Assembly: GCA_021414245.1 (NCBI GenBank)
Contig: JAIOOU010000002.1
Coordinates: 1-64,000, forward strand
Reading direction: 5' to 3'
Length of the DNA stretch: 64,000 nucleotides
From: Chloroflexota bacterium
Lineage (GTDB): Bacteria > Chloroflexota > Anaerolineae > Anaerolineales > Villigracilaceae
The notes below the pieces were generated by a model. The model made no database searches. It saw only the letters and a program-made list of their open reading frames with translations, and was not told the origin of the DNA. This document shows positions 31,841-40,104 of the stretch, in pieces (the first letter of the stretch is position 1; each line of letters opens with the position of its first letter). Made by a program: the position numbers and the translations under genes.

Positions 31841-32807
31841 TAAATTCACAATCGGGGTACTTACTTCCGGCGGCGACGCCCCCGGCATGAACGCAGCCAT
31901 CCGGGCTGTGGTGCGCACCGCGCTGACCAACAATCTTAATGTCATCGGCATTCAACACGGATTTGAGGGTCTGATCAACGGCGAGTTCCATCCCATGGAT
32001 GCCCGCTCCGTGGGGGGCATCCTGCAGCGCGGCGGAACCATTCTGCTTACCAGTCGCAGCAAACGTTTCATGGAACCCTCCGGGCAGCGGGACGCGATCC
32101 GCAAGATGAATGAAGCCGGCATTGATGCCCTGATCGTGATCGGCGGGGAGGGTTCGATGAACGGGGCAAACGCGCTTTCACAAAAAGGCATCAAGGTCAT
32201 CGGCATTCCCGGCAGCATTGACAATGACATCTGGGGCACGAACATCGCCATTGGCACGGATACCGCCATGAACACCATCATGGAAGCCGTGGACAAACTG
32301 CGTGATACAGCCTCCTCCCATCAGCGCGCCTTTGTGATCGAAACGATGGGACGCAACAGCGGCTATCTTGCCGTGATGGCTGGAATCGTGTGTGGTGCGG
32401 AAATGGTGCTGATCCCCGAGGTCCCCGTGACCGGCGAGGAAGTCGCAGCCGCCGTTGAGGATGCCTATCAGCGCGGCAAGACCCATGCAATCATCATCAA
32501 CGCGGAAGGTTCCGCGATTCGCACCACGGACCTGGTTGAAAAAATCGACACTCTCGACCTTGGTTTCAAAACCCGCATGACCATTCTCGGTCATATCCAG
32601 CGCGGCGGTTCGCCGACCGCCTATGACCGAATTCTGGCCTCGCGCATGGGCGTTAAGGCGGTGGAAGCCCTCGTCGAAGGCCAGCACGGGGTGATGACCG
32701 GTCTAAAAGGCAAGGGCATTGATTTCATTCCCCTTGCCGATGTGGTCAGCAACAAACGCAAGGTCAACATGGAGTACTATCACATGACGAAGGTGTTGGC
32801 GCGATAA
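31833..32807 (+). CDS. pfkA: 6-phosphofructokinase
   Basis: 324-residue glycolytic kinase. The ATP-binding start is IGVLTSGGDAPGMNAAIRA, the second motif IGGEGSMNGA (residues 103-112), the catalytic loop PGSIDNDIWGT with D130, and QRAFVIETMGRNSG the sugar-phosphate site. ATP-dependent PFKs usually have GGDGS in the second motif; here the Asp is Glu (E106), a conservative change near the Mg/ATP site. The Gly after it argues for ATP rather than PPi as donor. The gene overlaps rnz by 8 bases. Confidence 0.93.
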   Translation: MDNKFTIGVLTSGGDAPGMNAAIRAVVRTALTNNLNVIGIQHGFEGLINGEFHPMDARSVGGILQRGGTILLTSRSKRFMEPSGQRDAIRKMNEAGIDALIVIGGEGSMNGANALSQKGIKVIGIPGSIDNDIWGTNIAIGTDTAMNTIMEAVDKLRDTASSHQRAFVIETMGRNSGYLAVMAGIVCGAEMVLIPEVPVTGEEVAAAVEDAYQRGKTHAIIINAEGSAIRTTDLVEKIDTLDLGFKTRMTILGHIQRGGSPTAYDRILASRMGVKAVEALVEGQHGVMTGLKGKGIDFIPLADVVSNKRKVNMEYYHMTKVLAR

Positions 32808-32889
32808 GATAAAAAACAGGTGCGCCAAAGAACAGCCAGCCATTCATCATTGCTTCTTTACCAAAAAATCTTTGCTTGCAGACCGGGAT

Positions 32890-35403
32890 CTACCTGATCG
32901 TCACCTGGATGACTGCCGTATCCACCCGTTGATCCGACCTGACCACCTGCAATTGCACGGCATACAAACCGCTCAGCCCTTTTGTATCCCACTCCGCCAG
33001 GACACCACTCTCGACAGGCGTGGCCACATCACTGCCCAGTTGAATCCATTGCTGGGGATTCAATCCCTTCCCGACCTGCACACGATAATATTCAAAATTA
33101 TTTCCAGAGGCGGTGCCGACGATCTTCACCAGGCCGTTTACATCCGCAAATAATTCGGGCGCGGTGATGTTCGCGGCGGAATTTACAGGCGGTGCCTGAA
33201 TGGCATCATAGGAAGCTGGAGGAATATCCAACCCGGCGCTCACAGCCCAATCGCGCGCATTCTCAGGGACGATCATATACACACGCTTTTCGATCAGTTC
33301 CGGCGGGGTGAATACCGTGGCCAGCAACCCTGTTTCCCGATTGACGGAGAATTCACGAAACAAATTATCCGCCTGGATCGGCTCGCTGCCGTTCAAAAAA
33401 ACATCGCTGACCAGGTTCGGGCACTCGGAAGTCGGCAACATTCCTGAGGGATCACAAACCGTGATCGTGGAGATACCCTGCGGTGCGGTCCAGCCGTCGG
33501 CTGGCGAATTTCCGGATACGATCTGCATCAATGCGTTCCACAAGACTGCCGGGAAACGCACAGAGACCAATTCGTTTTCCGCATGCACGCCTGTCCACAC
33601 GGCAACCACATGGGAAGGCGTATACCCCACCGCCCATGCATCCTGGCCGTTGACGGTCTGCCCCACCTTAACCCCTGCCGGCCTGCCGATCTCCAACGCA
33701 TTCGACCGGCCAAGCGATGGCCAGCGCGCGGTCTCATCGCTCAAGATGCTGGTCATCAAATAGGCCAGTGCGGGTGTTACGACAGGTTTTGCCTGCGGCA
33801 GGCTCCAATCGAGCATCAGCGAATGATCCATCCCTTCGACCCGCAAAATCGTGACCGGCGAAAATTCATCCCCGACATTCTGCCCAAAATAAACACCCTG
33901 TTTTCCAAACACCCCATACGCGCCGGCAAGCTCCAGCATGGTCACATCCTGATTCAGGTCAACTCCAAAAGACGAGGCGATGCGGGTCACGTTCTCAATT
34001 CCCATTTGGGCCTTCAACGTTTCCACCGGCACCTGATAATCGTTCGCCAGTGCAACGCGCAAACGCATCGGGCCGTGAAAGATCCCGTCAAAGTTCTGGA
34101 TGGTTCCATTGTCCGGGATATCCCAGGTCAGCGAGGCGGGACTCAAGCCCCGCGTGAATCCCGTCAAATAGACGAACGCATCCAGACTGGACCCGGAACT
34201 GTGTGCGGTCACGAGCGGAGTTTCCACCCCTTGTACCGTTTCTCCCACCACCGCCAGCACCTGGCCATTATCCGGGTTAAGAATCAGGGAACTCGCGGAG
34301 GAATCCGCAAGGGTCAGGCCCGGGGGCAGGGACGGCAGATAACGGGCGGAGTCGCATCCGTCAACTGACTCGGTCAAACCGGCCATGCGCGCCGCGTAAA
34401 CTTCCGTCACACAGGCCGCCTGTTTTTGCAGGTCGTAATCCAGGGTGGTGATGATGTTTAATCCGCCGCGCTCGATCCGGTCGCGCGGGATTTGCGAGTC
34501 CAATTGGGACAGGACCATGTTGACGAAAGCCGGAGCAGGCGAGGACGGGGCGGGAGGCGCGGGTTGAATTACAGGAGTCTCCGCCAACGCAATCGCACTG
34601 GCTTCATCGCTCACCACACCAAGTCCGTTTAATATATAGATCACTTCCCGGCCCCGCAGCACGGCTTCCTGCGGCGCGTCCAACGGATTGAGCGCGGGGG
34701 TTTCACTCGTCGCTGCCAGGATTGCGGACTCGGCCAGGGTAAGCTGTTCGGCGGGTTTTCCAAAATAAAGCTGCGAGGCCGCCTCCACACCAAAGGCGTA
34801 ATTCCCGAAATGCACGCTGTTGAGATACCACTCCACTACCTGGGTGCGGCCGAATTTCGCAGTGATCTGTGCAGCCAGAATACGCTCACGCAGGGCGCGT
34901 CGAAGCGAAGGTGGTTCGTTGTAAAGAATGAATTCACTAACCAGCTGCTGGGCAATGGTGGGATGCAGGTCGGGATGATCGAGTCCCTGGATCGCATATC
35001 CTGAATGGGACCAGAACTGCGGGTCCTGCACGGCAACGATGGATTCGATCAGGTTGGGCGGGATATGCTGGGGATTCTGTTCGTTGACTGGAATGTAGCG
35101 GCGCGGCACATTGGCGGGCGCAAAGGTGTACAACAATTGCAGCCCGGTGCGGTCATAGACATGCGTGGGTTCAAGCAGCAGACCATCCGGCGGATTGAAC
35201 AGGCGCGGCAAAATTTCAACAGAGGGAAGGTCGCGGGTGATGTCCGCATAGGCAAAGGCTCCCAGCAGGATAAGCACACCCAGAACCAGGGACAACAACA
35301 TTCCCACACTCAACAGAACTCCACGCAGACGGCTGGAGGAGATGCGTTGTTTTTCTAGACGCCGTTCGCGGCGGGAGCGCAGGATGGGGAGAGTGGAGGG
35401 CAT
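32890..35403 (-). CDS. class A penicillin-binding protein homologue with both active sites degenerate
   Basis: 837-residue protein with one N-terminal transmembrane helix (about 26-52), a GT51 transglycosylase-like domain (about 75-245), a transpeptidase-like domain (about 365-640), and a C-terminal extension. GT51 motif 1 reads VAVQDPQFWSHSG, with Q126 in place of the catalytic Glu; the second Glu (E173 in RALRERIL) is kept. The transpeptidase SxxK reads SSLD (405-408), SxN reads DYQ (455-457), and KTG reads KVG (579-581). Fold segments such as VEWYLNSVHFGNYAFGVEAA remain. It is likely catalytically dead and may be structural or regulatory in cell-wall assembly. Confidence 0.88.
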   Translation of the reverse strand: MPSTLPILRSRRERRLEKQRISSSRLRGVLLSVGMLLSLVLGVLILLGAFAYADITRDLPSVEILPRLFNPPDGLLLEPTHVYDRTGLQLLYTFAPANVPRRYIPVNEQNPQHIPPNLIESIVAVQDPQFWSHSGYAIQGLDHPDLHPTIAQQLVSEFILYNEPPSLRRALRERILAAQITAKFGRTQVVEWYLNSVHFGNYAFGVEAASQLYFGKPAEQLTLAESAILAATSETPALNPLDAPQEAVLRGREVIYILNGLGVVSDEASAIALAETPVIQPAPPAPSSPAPAFVNMVLSQLDSQIPRDRIERGGLNIITTLDYDLQKQAACVTEVYAARMAGLTESVDGCDSARYLPSLPPGLTLADSSASSLILNPDNGQVLAVVGETVQGVETPLVTAHSSGSSLDAFVYLTGFTRGLSPASLTWDIPDNGTIQNFDGIFHGPMRLRVALANDYQVPVETLKAQMGIENVTRIASSFGVDLNQDVTMLELAGAYGVFGKQGVYFGQNVGDEFSPVTILRVEGMDHSLMLDWSLPQAKPVVTPALAYLMTSILSDETARWPSLGRSNALEIGRPAGVKVGQTVNGQDAWAVGYTPSHVVAVWTGVHAENELVSVRFPAVLWNALMQIVSGNSPADGWTAPQGISTITVCDPSGMLPTSECPNLVSDVFLNGSEPIQADNLFREFSVNRETGLLATVFTPPELIEKRVYMIVPENARDWAVSAGLDIPPASYDAIQAPPVNSAANITAPELFADVNGLVKIVGTASGNNFEYYRVQVGKGLNPQQWIQLGSDVATPVESGVLAEWDTKGLSGLYAVQLQVVRSDQRVDTAVIQVTIR

Positions 35404-35409
35404 GCCTCT

Positions 35410-35415
35410 ATTTTA
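35410..35415 (-). promoter_or_regulatory. TAAAAT 6 nt before the PBP homologue start
   Basis: Minus-strand TAAAAT followed by 6 nt and the ATG at 35403, without a ribosome-binding site. It fits leaderless transcription. Confidence 0.45.
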
Positions 35416-35456
35416 GCGTAGGTCGTGCCCGAAGCACGGCCGGCATTGGGAAGGCT

Positions 35457-36791
35457 TTAATCCTTCAGCAAATCGGCAAGGAAATCCATCAACCCGCCCT
35501 GTTCGGATTGTTCTTCCTTTTCAGCTTGTGTCTGAACGGGGACATCGCTTAACACCATGCCGTTCTGGCCGTTGATCAACACAAGATGCTCCCGGCCCTG
35601 AAACGGCAATTCGGTCATCCACACAGGCAGCAGGTTAAGTTTGAACGATTCCACCGCGAGGTTCGCTGAGGAGGTATGAACAATGTTCAGATCGCCGATC
35701 AGAAAGGGCAGTTCACGTTTGTATTTTGCATACGTCTGGCTGCGCGCATCCAGTGAGGCATCCGCCATGGGCACGTCATAAATTTCTGCGGGCCAGCTTG
35801 CCAGAAAGCGCGGATCATAGGGCCGGATGGCCTTCATATCATAGGTGGGGATCATCTTCAAAAATACTGCGGATGGTTTTCGGGAGGCGGGGAGCGGGAG
35901 ATCATCCACCATGATGGGATACTGATCGGTCACGCGAACCACTTTTCTCTGGCCGCGCACCCCGAGGATCTCATCCTCTCTTTCGACCTTTTCCCCCGTA
36001 TAGTCAATGGCGCCGCCGATATCAAAAGTCCACAAGGGCAGATACAAACCGCGCGGCAGGTCCACCTGCTTCTCGGGGATAATCTTGTTTCCCTCCACCC
36101 ATTCGATCAGAAGCTTCACAGCACGCTTGTGGTCGAAGGCATGCGGGATGATCCCATCCGGCGCAAGCAGATCCCTTGTCTTTTCGAGGCTGACCACGTG
36201 CGGGGAGAAACAATACGCGCAGGAGGCGGAAAGCTGCTTCGGCGGCAGAATAAATTCCGCACCGCAGCCTTTGCAATGAAATACCTGTTCCTGGAGCGGC
36301 CTGCCATGTCCGCGGGCAGTGGCCATGGCAACGATAAAATCCTTTTCGCCTGCAGGCACAGCTGCCCCCACTGTTTGATCACGGGAACAATAATCGCAGA
36401 CCAGGGTCTGTCCATCCGGCGCAAATGACATGCGCCCGCCGCATTTGGGGCACATGAATCTCTGCGCATCCGCATGACGTGAGCCCTGAGCGGCGGAAGT
36501 TAACTGATCGGGATTGATGACCTCATCCGATTTAAGTTTGCCGTCCAGGATGGCAAGGGCGCGGCGCGCCCGGGTATGCTGCATGTCCAGCGCGAGACAA
36601 TTCTCCAGCGCCTTGCGCTTCTCTATGGGCGCAACTGTAACCTCGCCCATCCAAAACCAGGCTTCCGCCAGCACATCATGCGAACCCGACATATAAATGG
36701 CGCGGTCCAAATAGCGGCGCGCCGTATCATGATTCCCCGACTTCGCTTCAATAATTCCGGTTCGCAGCAGATCCCTGCCGTAATCTTCCAT
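35457..36791 (-). CDS. multi-zinc-ribbon protein with TPR-like N-terminus
   Basis: 444-residue protein, unknown function. Residues about 1-90 are TPR-like helices (GNHDTARRYLDRAIYMSGSH). Three CxxC pairs follow: CPKCGG, CDYCSR and CKGCGAEF, with a further CAYCF, in the manner of zinc ribbons. The rest is a beta-rich domain (GLYLPLWTFDIGGAIDYTGE, RVTDQYPIMVDDLPLPAS). The acidic end EKEEQSEQGGLMDFLADLLKD is typical of some zinc-ribbon membrane-associated families. I used ATG 36791 rather than a TTG 5 codons upstream. Confidence 0.75.
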   Translation of the reverse strand: MEDYGRDLLRTGIIEAKSGNHDTARRYLDRAIYMSGSHDVLAEAWFWMGEVTVAPIEKRKALENCLALDMQHTRARRALAILDGKLKSDEVINPDQLTSAAQGSRHADAQRFMCPKCGGRMSFAPDGQTLVCDYCSRDQTVGAAVPAGEKDFIVAMATARGHGRPLQEQVFHCKGCGAEFILPPKQLSASCAYCFSPHVVSLEKTRDLLAPDGIIPHAFDHKRAVKLLIEWVEGNKIIPEKQVDLPRGLYLPLWTFDIGGAIDYTGEKVEREDEILGVRGQRKVVRVTDQYPIMVDDLPLPASRKPSAVFLKMIPTYDMKAIRPYDPRFLASWPAEIYDVPMADASLDARSQTYAKYKRELPFLIGDLNIVHTSSANLAVESFKLNLLPVWMTELPFQGREHLVLINGQNGMVLSDVPVQTQAEKEEQSEQGGLMDFLADLLKD

Positions 36792-36824
36792 GGATGATTT
36801 TAGCAACGCAGGTTCTTGTCCGCG

Positions 36825-37730
36825 TTAATTCCTTTCCCCAAACATGGCTGGTTTTCTTACGATCGCATCCGTCATCCTTGCAACCCGCGCCATTTCCTTC
36901 ACATCATGCACACGAATCACATCCGCTCCGCGCACAATACCCACTGCCACTGTGGCGGCCGTCCCCTCCACGCGCTGGTCCGCGGGCAAATCCAGAGTAA
37001 AACCGATGAATGATTTGCGGGAGGTTCCCAACAAAACCGGATACCCCAACTGACGGATCTCCGCCAACCGGTCGATCAGCTCCAGGTTTTGTTCGCGCGT
37101 CTTTCCAAAGCCGATGCCGGGGTCCAGAATAATATTTGACTCAGCAATTCCGGCCTTGCGCGCCAGGTCGACGCTGTTCATTAATTCAAGCTTTACATCC
37201 CCGATCAGGTCTGTATATTCCGCGCCTGTATAAGCCCCGCCCAGTTTCTCACGGACTTCCACACTGGCGGGATTGCTGCGATTATGCATCAGGATGACCG
37301 GTGTTTTATATTTTGCCGCCACAAACGCCAGTCCCTCGTCCGCCCGCAGCCCCCAGACATCGTTCACAATATGCGCGCCCGCCTTGATCGCCTCTTCGGC
37401 AACCTGCGCCTTGTATGTATCAATCGAAATAAGAGCATCGGGATAGTTTTTACTCAAGGCGTGAATGATGGGGATCACACGCTGCATCTCTTCATCCGCA
37501 TTGACCGGTGCGGAACCGGGCCGGGTGGATTCACCGCCCACATCCAGAATGTCCGCGCCGGCAGCAAGAAATCCCCAGGCCTGCTGAAGAGAGGCGTCCA
37601 CCGCATCCTCTTTTGAGAGCAACCCGTCTCCTGAAAAACTGTCGGGAGTCACATTCAAGATCCCCATCACATAAGTGCGGGAACCCCAATCGAATATGAA
37701 ACTCCCGATTTGCAAGGAAGGTGATTTCAT
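36825..37730 (-). CDS. folP: dihydropteroate synthase
   Basis: 301-residue folate-pathway enzyme that joins p-aminobenzoate to 7,8-dihydropterin diphosphate. Motifs are VMGILNVTPDSFSGDG, DVGGESTRPGSAPV, the pterin-binding strand SIDTYKAQVAEEAI and the NIILDPGIGFGKT segment. The C-terminal GTSRKSFIGF and RVHDVKEMA are also typical. I chose ATG 37730 because MKSPSLQIGSFIFDWG begins a normal FolP and the longer frame adds only an unlikely extension. Confidence 0.95.
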   Translation of the reverse strand: MKSPSLQIGSFIFDWGSRTYVMGILNVTPDSFSGDGLLSKEDAVDASLQQAWGFLAAGADILDVGGESTRPGSAPVNADEEMQRVIPIIHALSKNYPDALISIDTYKAQVAEEAIKAGAHIVNDVWGLRADEGLAFVAAKYKTPVILMHNRSNPASVEVREKLGGAYTGAEYTDLIGDVKLELMNSVDLARKAGIAESNIILDPGIGFGKTREQNLELIDRLAEIRQLGYPVLLGTSRKSFIGFTLDLPADQRVEGTAATVAVGIVRGADVIRVHDVKEMARVARMTDAIVRKPAMFGERN

Positions 37731-37740
37731 AACATTAACA

Positions 37741-37770
37741 TCAGACCTGCATGTGTTGATGCAGGTCTGA
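37741..37770 (-). terminator. hairpin between the STAS-like gene and folP
   Basis: 11-bp stem TCAGACCTGCA / TGCAGGTCTGA, 8-nt loop, 11 nt after the STAS-like gene on the minus strand. Confidence 0.65.
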
Positions 37771-37780
37771 TACACCAATT

Positions 37781-38200
37781 CTAAATTTGATCCAGCGGAC
37801 GCGCCAGCCAGGCTTCGGCTTCGTTGATATCCGTGAAGATCTTCATCGCGGAGGCCGCTTCAGGCAGGGAGCCTGCCGCCACTTTGCGAATCGCATCGGC
37901 CACGGATTGATCCGCCACCACCACCGCCACACGGATGTTTCGCGCGGAAGGATCACTGTTCGCATCCACCGCCATACGGACGGCTTTGTCTGGGATCTGC
38001 TTGACGGCCCGCAAATCGTACAGGTTTCGGGTCCGACGGTCTGCTTCGAGCAGGTGTGCCAGCGCAAACTCATGCCAATGGGCCAGGGTGGCGTCTGAAA
38101 GATCGCTGAATGTCAGTGTCATGCCGCCATCACCGCGACGGATCACAGAATAGCCGACATTGGCTGTCGGGGTCCAATTAAGGGGTTTTGATTCGGTCAT
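37781..38200 (-). CDS. SpoIIAA-like/STAS-type small protein
   Basis: 139-residue cytosolic protein with an alpha/beta pattern like the SpoIIAA-like or Sec14-type STAS folds: VIRRGDGGMTLTFSDL, RNLYDLRAVKQIP, NIRVAVVVADQSVADAIRK and the final FTDINEAEAWL, which is the characteristic helix of this family. Such proteins often bind nucleotides or anti-sigma partners, but no phosphorylatable Ser motif is clear. Preceded by tRNA-Val, on the other strand. Confidence 0.75.
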   Translation of the reverse strand: MTESKPLNWTPTANVGYSVIRRGDGGMTLTFSDLSDATLAHWHEFALAHLLEADRRTRNLYDLRAVKQIPDKAVRMAVDANSDPSARNIRVAVVVADQSVADAIRKVAAGSLPEAASAMKIFTDINEAEAWLARPLDQI

Positions 38201-38324
38201 GGGTTCTCTCCTGTTCGTTAAATATGATTATAACGCAGGCTGCAGGGTGTCGCACAAACGCCAAATCGATGTTTTCGAGCGGCGGACAACAGGCGCAGGC
38301 TAATTTTCCATTTCTCCAATCACG

Positions 38325-38333
38325 TGCTATAAT
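38325..38333 (+). promoter_or_regulatory. extended -10 TGCTATAAT of tRNA-Val
   Basis: TG-C-TATAAT, 11 nt before the mature tRNA. The same extended -10 sequence occurs at 30752-30760 and as TGCTATACT at 19452-19460. Confidence 0.6.
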
Positions 38334-38344
38334 GCGGTTCTCCC

Positions 38345-38418
38345 GGGCGCTTAGCTCAGTTGGTTAGAGCACCTCGTTTACACCGAGGGGGTCGGGGGTT
38401 CGAGTCCCTCAGCGCCCA
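38345..38418 (+). tRNA. tRNA-Val (anticodon TAC)
   Basis: 74-nt cloverleaf with acceptor GGGCGCT / AGCGCCC, D-arm GCTC / GAGC, anticodon stem CCTCG / CGAGG with loop TTTACAC, and T-arm GGGGG / CCCTC with TTCGAGT. CCA is not encoded (ACA follows). Confidence 0.97.
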
Positions 38419-38476
38419 CAAGATCCCTCATCGCTGGGATTTTTTAATTCCCGACCATCCATCGTCCTAATTACCC

Positions 38477-38506
38477 AAAAAGGTCCCGTATAAACGGGAC
38501 CTTTTT
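38477..38506. terminator. terminator after tRNA-Val and the TPR operon
   Basis: 13-bp perfect stem AAAAAGGTCCCGT / ACGGGACCTTTTT, 4-nt loop, flanked by an A-tract and a T-tract, between convergent transcripts. Confidence 0.85.
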
Positions 38507-38605
38507 ATTTTCATGGAAACCCTGCATGGACACTACGGATCATCGCAAGGGCTTTCTGTTCTCCAAAATGCCTGATCCTGCCGGCCATGCGGCAAAGCGG
38601 GTCTT

Positions 38606-40090
38606 TTATTTAATGAAATCGGAGATCAGTTGTTTGAAGCTGGGATGTTCGCGAATGGCATCCAGGTCTGGGTCATGCATGACCCAGTTGACATAAGTCT
38701 GCTTTTCCTCCAGGGCGATTCGAAGCAACTCAATTGCCTGATCTGAATTTCCACAGATCGCCTCCAGGCAGGCCTGATTGTATTCGCTCTCACTGTTGTA
38801 TATGTTTTTCATAGCTTTACCTATATGTTTTTGAGCCAGTTCTTCGAGTCCCATTTTTCGGTAGTACCCACCGAGCGCGGCGTTCGCCAGGTTGTGGTCC
38901 GGATCAATTTCAATCACCTTTTGATAGGCCATGATCGCATCTTCATTGCGTCCCTCCGCGGCAAATACCAAAGCCAGATGGTGATGATAATAACCTTTGG
39001 CCGGGTCCGCGGAGATCGCCTGTTGATAGGCCAGGATCGCATCCTTGTACATGCCCGCTGACTTGTAGTGCGTGCCGAGAGTATCCCAGGCAACCGCGTT
39101 TCTCGGGTTGATCTGGACGACCCTCTTGAATTTCGAGATCTCGATCATGATCTCATTAAGTTCCTCTTCGCGGCTTTCGAAGGCCGGCTCGCTTGCCTGG
39201 CTGCGTTCATATTCGATCTGGGCCGCGGTCTTTTGTTCATCCTTTTTTTTGGAAAACCCCAACGTGGGCGCGGGTTTTTCCGGGGTGTTCAATTCGACTT
39301 GCAGAGAAAACTGTTCGTTGTATTCATATTTTCTGTTCCCGGGTGCCGGTTCGGCATCCGCAAATTCAAGATGACGGTATTCCGGTTCCTGCAGATCGGG
39401 ATCTTCCCGCACATCGTCCGTCAATTCAACTTCGGGGATGGGCAGCCATCCTGCCAGGCTGTTCTCATCCGGCTGCGGAAAATACACTTCAGCGTCCTGA
39501 TCCAAAACGCCATCGAGTTCCATTTCCCAGTCCGTGCCGGCCTCGGTCCATGTCTCTGTCGAGTCGATGTCCGTCGTGGCGGAGAGATCCGGTTGATATC
39601 CGGACCCATTGTCAGTTACGCCTGAAACGGTGACCGCATCCTGCGGGAACGATCCTTCCAGATCAGGCATTTCCGACACGATATCCACTTCCTGTGACGA
39701 CGTTTCAAGGTCATCACTTGAAACCAGGCTGGAAATCTCCGGCAACACTTCGTCAGAGGCCGGATTATGCTTTTCCTCCAGTTCATCCGCAATCTGGTAA
39801 GCCAGCAGGGCCTCGTCATAATCCTTCAACTGCACATATACATTGCCGAGCTGGTTCCACATCATGGCTTTCTCCATGTCATCCGCCGACAATGCGATAC
39901 TCTTTTGATACAGTTCAAGCGCCTTTTCGTACTCGCCTTGTTTCACAAAAGCCTGGGCCAGGTTGCTGTACGTCGTTCCCAGGCCGCCATCCAGTTCGAT
40001 GGAACGTTGATAGGCCTCGGCCGCCTCGCGATAGGCGCCGGAGATCAAATACAGGTTACCCAGTTCATTCCATACTTCGTGTTCGCTCAT
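38606..40090 (-). CDS. TPR protein 3 of the mraZ-AAA-TPR operon
   Basis: 494-residue protein with TPR units on both ends and an acidic linker in the middle. The first TPRs (about 1-110) include MSEHEVWNELGNLYLISG and GGLGTTYSNLAQAFVKQG. The linker (about 115-300) is rich in Asp/Glu/Ser/Thr. The last TPR units (about 330-470) include VAWDTLGTHYKSAGMYKDAI and HHHLALVFAAEGRNEDA. TPRs bind peptides or partner proteins. It lies last of three related TPR genes, 14 bases downstream of the 655-residue paralogue. The same unit layout (TPR, acidic spacer, TPR) is shared by all three. Confidence 0.85.
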   Translation of the reverse strand: MSEHEVWNELGNLYLISGAYREAAEAYQRSIELDGGLGTTYSNLAQAFVKQGEYEKALELYQKSIALSADDMEKAMMWNQLGNVYVQLKDYDEALLAYQIADELEEKHNPASDEVLPEISSLVSSDDLETSSQEVDIVSEMPDLEGSFPQDAVTVSGVTDNGSGYQPDLSATTDIDSTETWTEAGTDWEMELDGVLDQDAEVYFPQPDENSLAGWLPIPEVELTDDVREDPDLQEPEYRHLEFADAEPAPGNRKYEYNEQFSLQVELNTPEKPAPTLGFSKKKDEQKTAAQIEYERSQASEPAFESREEELNEIMIEISKFKRVVQINPRNAVAWDTLGTHYKSAGMYKDAILAYQQAISADPAKGYYHHHLALVFAAEGRNEDAIMAYQKVIEIDPDHNLANAALGGYYRKMGLEELAQKHIGKAMKNIYNSESEYNQACLEAICGNSDQAIELLRIALEEKQTYVNWVMHDPDLDAIREHPSFKQLISDFIK

Positions 40091-40104
40091 TGTGGTCTCC
40101 TGCG

